Source of the DNA: Mayamaea pseudoterrestris
Taxonomy: Eukaryota; Bacillariophyta; Bacillariophyceae; Sellaphorales; Sellaphoraceae
Length of the DNA: 64,000 nucleotides
Assembly (NCBI GenBank): GCA_027923505.1
Contig: BROI01000001.1
Coordinates: 2,350,001 to 2,414,000, forward strand
Direction of reading: 5' to 3'
Shown here in pieces: positions 63,445-64,000 of this stretch. The notes beneath the pieces are model-generated. The model made no database searches. It was given only the letters and a program-made list of their open reading frames with translations, and was not told the origin of the DNA. Within the stretch, counting starts at the first letter, position 1. The number at the start of each line of letters is the position of its first letter. Position numbers and translations under genes: made by a program.

Positions 63445-63840
63445 AAGTTATATAATCGAATTGACAGCAGATCCCTCCTTAGCCGGGGTTTTTCTCGTCA
63501 TAGATAGACTGTATGACATCCTCCATCAGCCATGGTTTAATGGCGAAAGGGTGAAATGCGATAACAGAGGACATTTAATCGGCATTGGCAAGAAAACTTG
63601 CACTTAAAAGGCACTCTTCGTGATGCGTATGATTGCGAGATACGACCGTGCCGCAGCCTTGCTTTCTCCATCAGCATCAGACTGTGAATAGAGACACTAA
63701 ACCTGAGATCTGACCTCTTATTAGAATTCGGGCTTGTCAAATCGCTCTTTCCCAAGCTGAATGCGGAGGATAATTATGGCAATCGCTTAACCGGACACGC
63801 TGAGTAAACCATATATAACGCCGGTAAGTTCGTTGTTATT
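63445..63840 (+). pseudogene. Decayed tandem copy of the kinase
   Basis: Scattered plus-strand pieces follow the upstream kinase in order. IIELTADPSLAGVFLVIDRLYDI (about 63,452-63,520) matches IIKMRAVAEGD..FFLIMDRLYDT. Near 63,690, NRDTKPEI matches the YRDLK loop and is followed by a stop. LEFGLVKSLFPKLNAED (from about 63,720) matches FDFGLSKSISDDLKAKD. NYGNRLTGHAE matches NYGYNLTPRTG and is followed by a stop at about 63,805. Several stops, frame changes and deletions leave it non-functional, and the Asp of DFG is Glu. A splice-acceptor-like TTTCTTTCCAG at 63,426-63,436 may be the old intron 1 end. It lies 90 bp after the intact kinase, so it arose by tandem duplication. Confidence 0.82.
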
Positions 63841-63868
63841 GGATCAGCCGCTTAAAAACAAAGGATAG

Positions 63869-64000
63869 GGATCCCGTGACACAATTGTCATCAGAGATGA
63901 GCCGCGTAAACTTCAATTCCTAATTAAAGGTCTCGACACTCACAGTTACGAGATTAGCAAATTATCAGAGGACGATTACTGGATACCAGTTCTAGCGTCA
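63869..64000 (+). CDS. Open frame running off the right edge
   Basis: Forty-four codons without a stop to the window end (including RDTIVIRDEPRKLQFLIKGL and YEISKLSEDDYWIPVLAS). The text reads like real protein and is unlike the kinase. There is no ATG in frame within the window, so it would be an internal exon or a continuation of decayed sequence. No family is recognised. Confidence 0.25.

Overview
The window is nuclear DNA of a microalga with compact genes, most probably a diatom (stramenopile). Four things point there: a protein kinase with the diatom-style HPNIIKMRA / YRDLK..NIGFD / RGDVKIFDFGL signature; a secreted protein with a heterokont-type plastid presequence (signal peptide, then Phe after SSA); Copia fossils with the RNase H wording seen in diatom Copia elements; and short GT-AG introns (about 70-140 bp) with very small intergenic gaps. 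The species cannot be named from the sequence alone.

Layout. (1) 1-6,990: about 20 copies of a 352-bp satellite (satellite A). (2) 6,991-28,095: a second satellite of about 348 bp (satellite B), some 40 or more copies, interrupted by a 3.7-kb coding-looking insertion of unknown nature (10,589-14,265) and by two pieces of fossil Copia-type retroelement (25,266-26,234 and 27,072-27,984). Both satellites are dimers of roughly 175-bp half-units, and A and B share sequence, so they look like two branches of one family. Satellite B carries a perfect short palindrome in each half. Some copies around 11.2-11.7 kb and 14.3-16.7 kb look like base-by-base hybrids of satellite and non-satellite sequence, which may be an assembly artefact. 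(3) 28,371-63,357: a gene-dense region with fourteen protein genes. (4) 63,445-63,840: a decayed kinase copy, followed by an open frame that runs off the window.

The genes are mostly housekeeping: mitochondrial import (TIM13), endolysosomal tethering (VPS18), a TPLATE-like adaptin-type protein, gamma-tubulin, ribosome assembly (IPI3/WDR18-like), a TLC-domain membrane protein, an Rtt106-type histone chaperone, PRMT7, TFIIE-beta, THOC5, a carboxylesterase B family protein, a protein kinase and several unrecognised proteins. Neighbours lie mainly in divergent and convergent pairs, with 13-640 bp between most of them. Two divergent promoter regions 23 kb apart (37.9-38.4 kb and 60.7-61.6 kb) contain the same 42-bp minisatellite in opposite orientation, the most interesting unexplained signal in the gene-rich part. 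In the satellite part the unexplained items are the paired palindromes and the unidentified 705-codon open frame.
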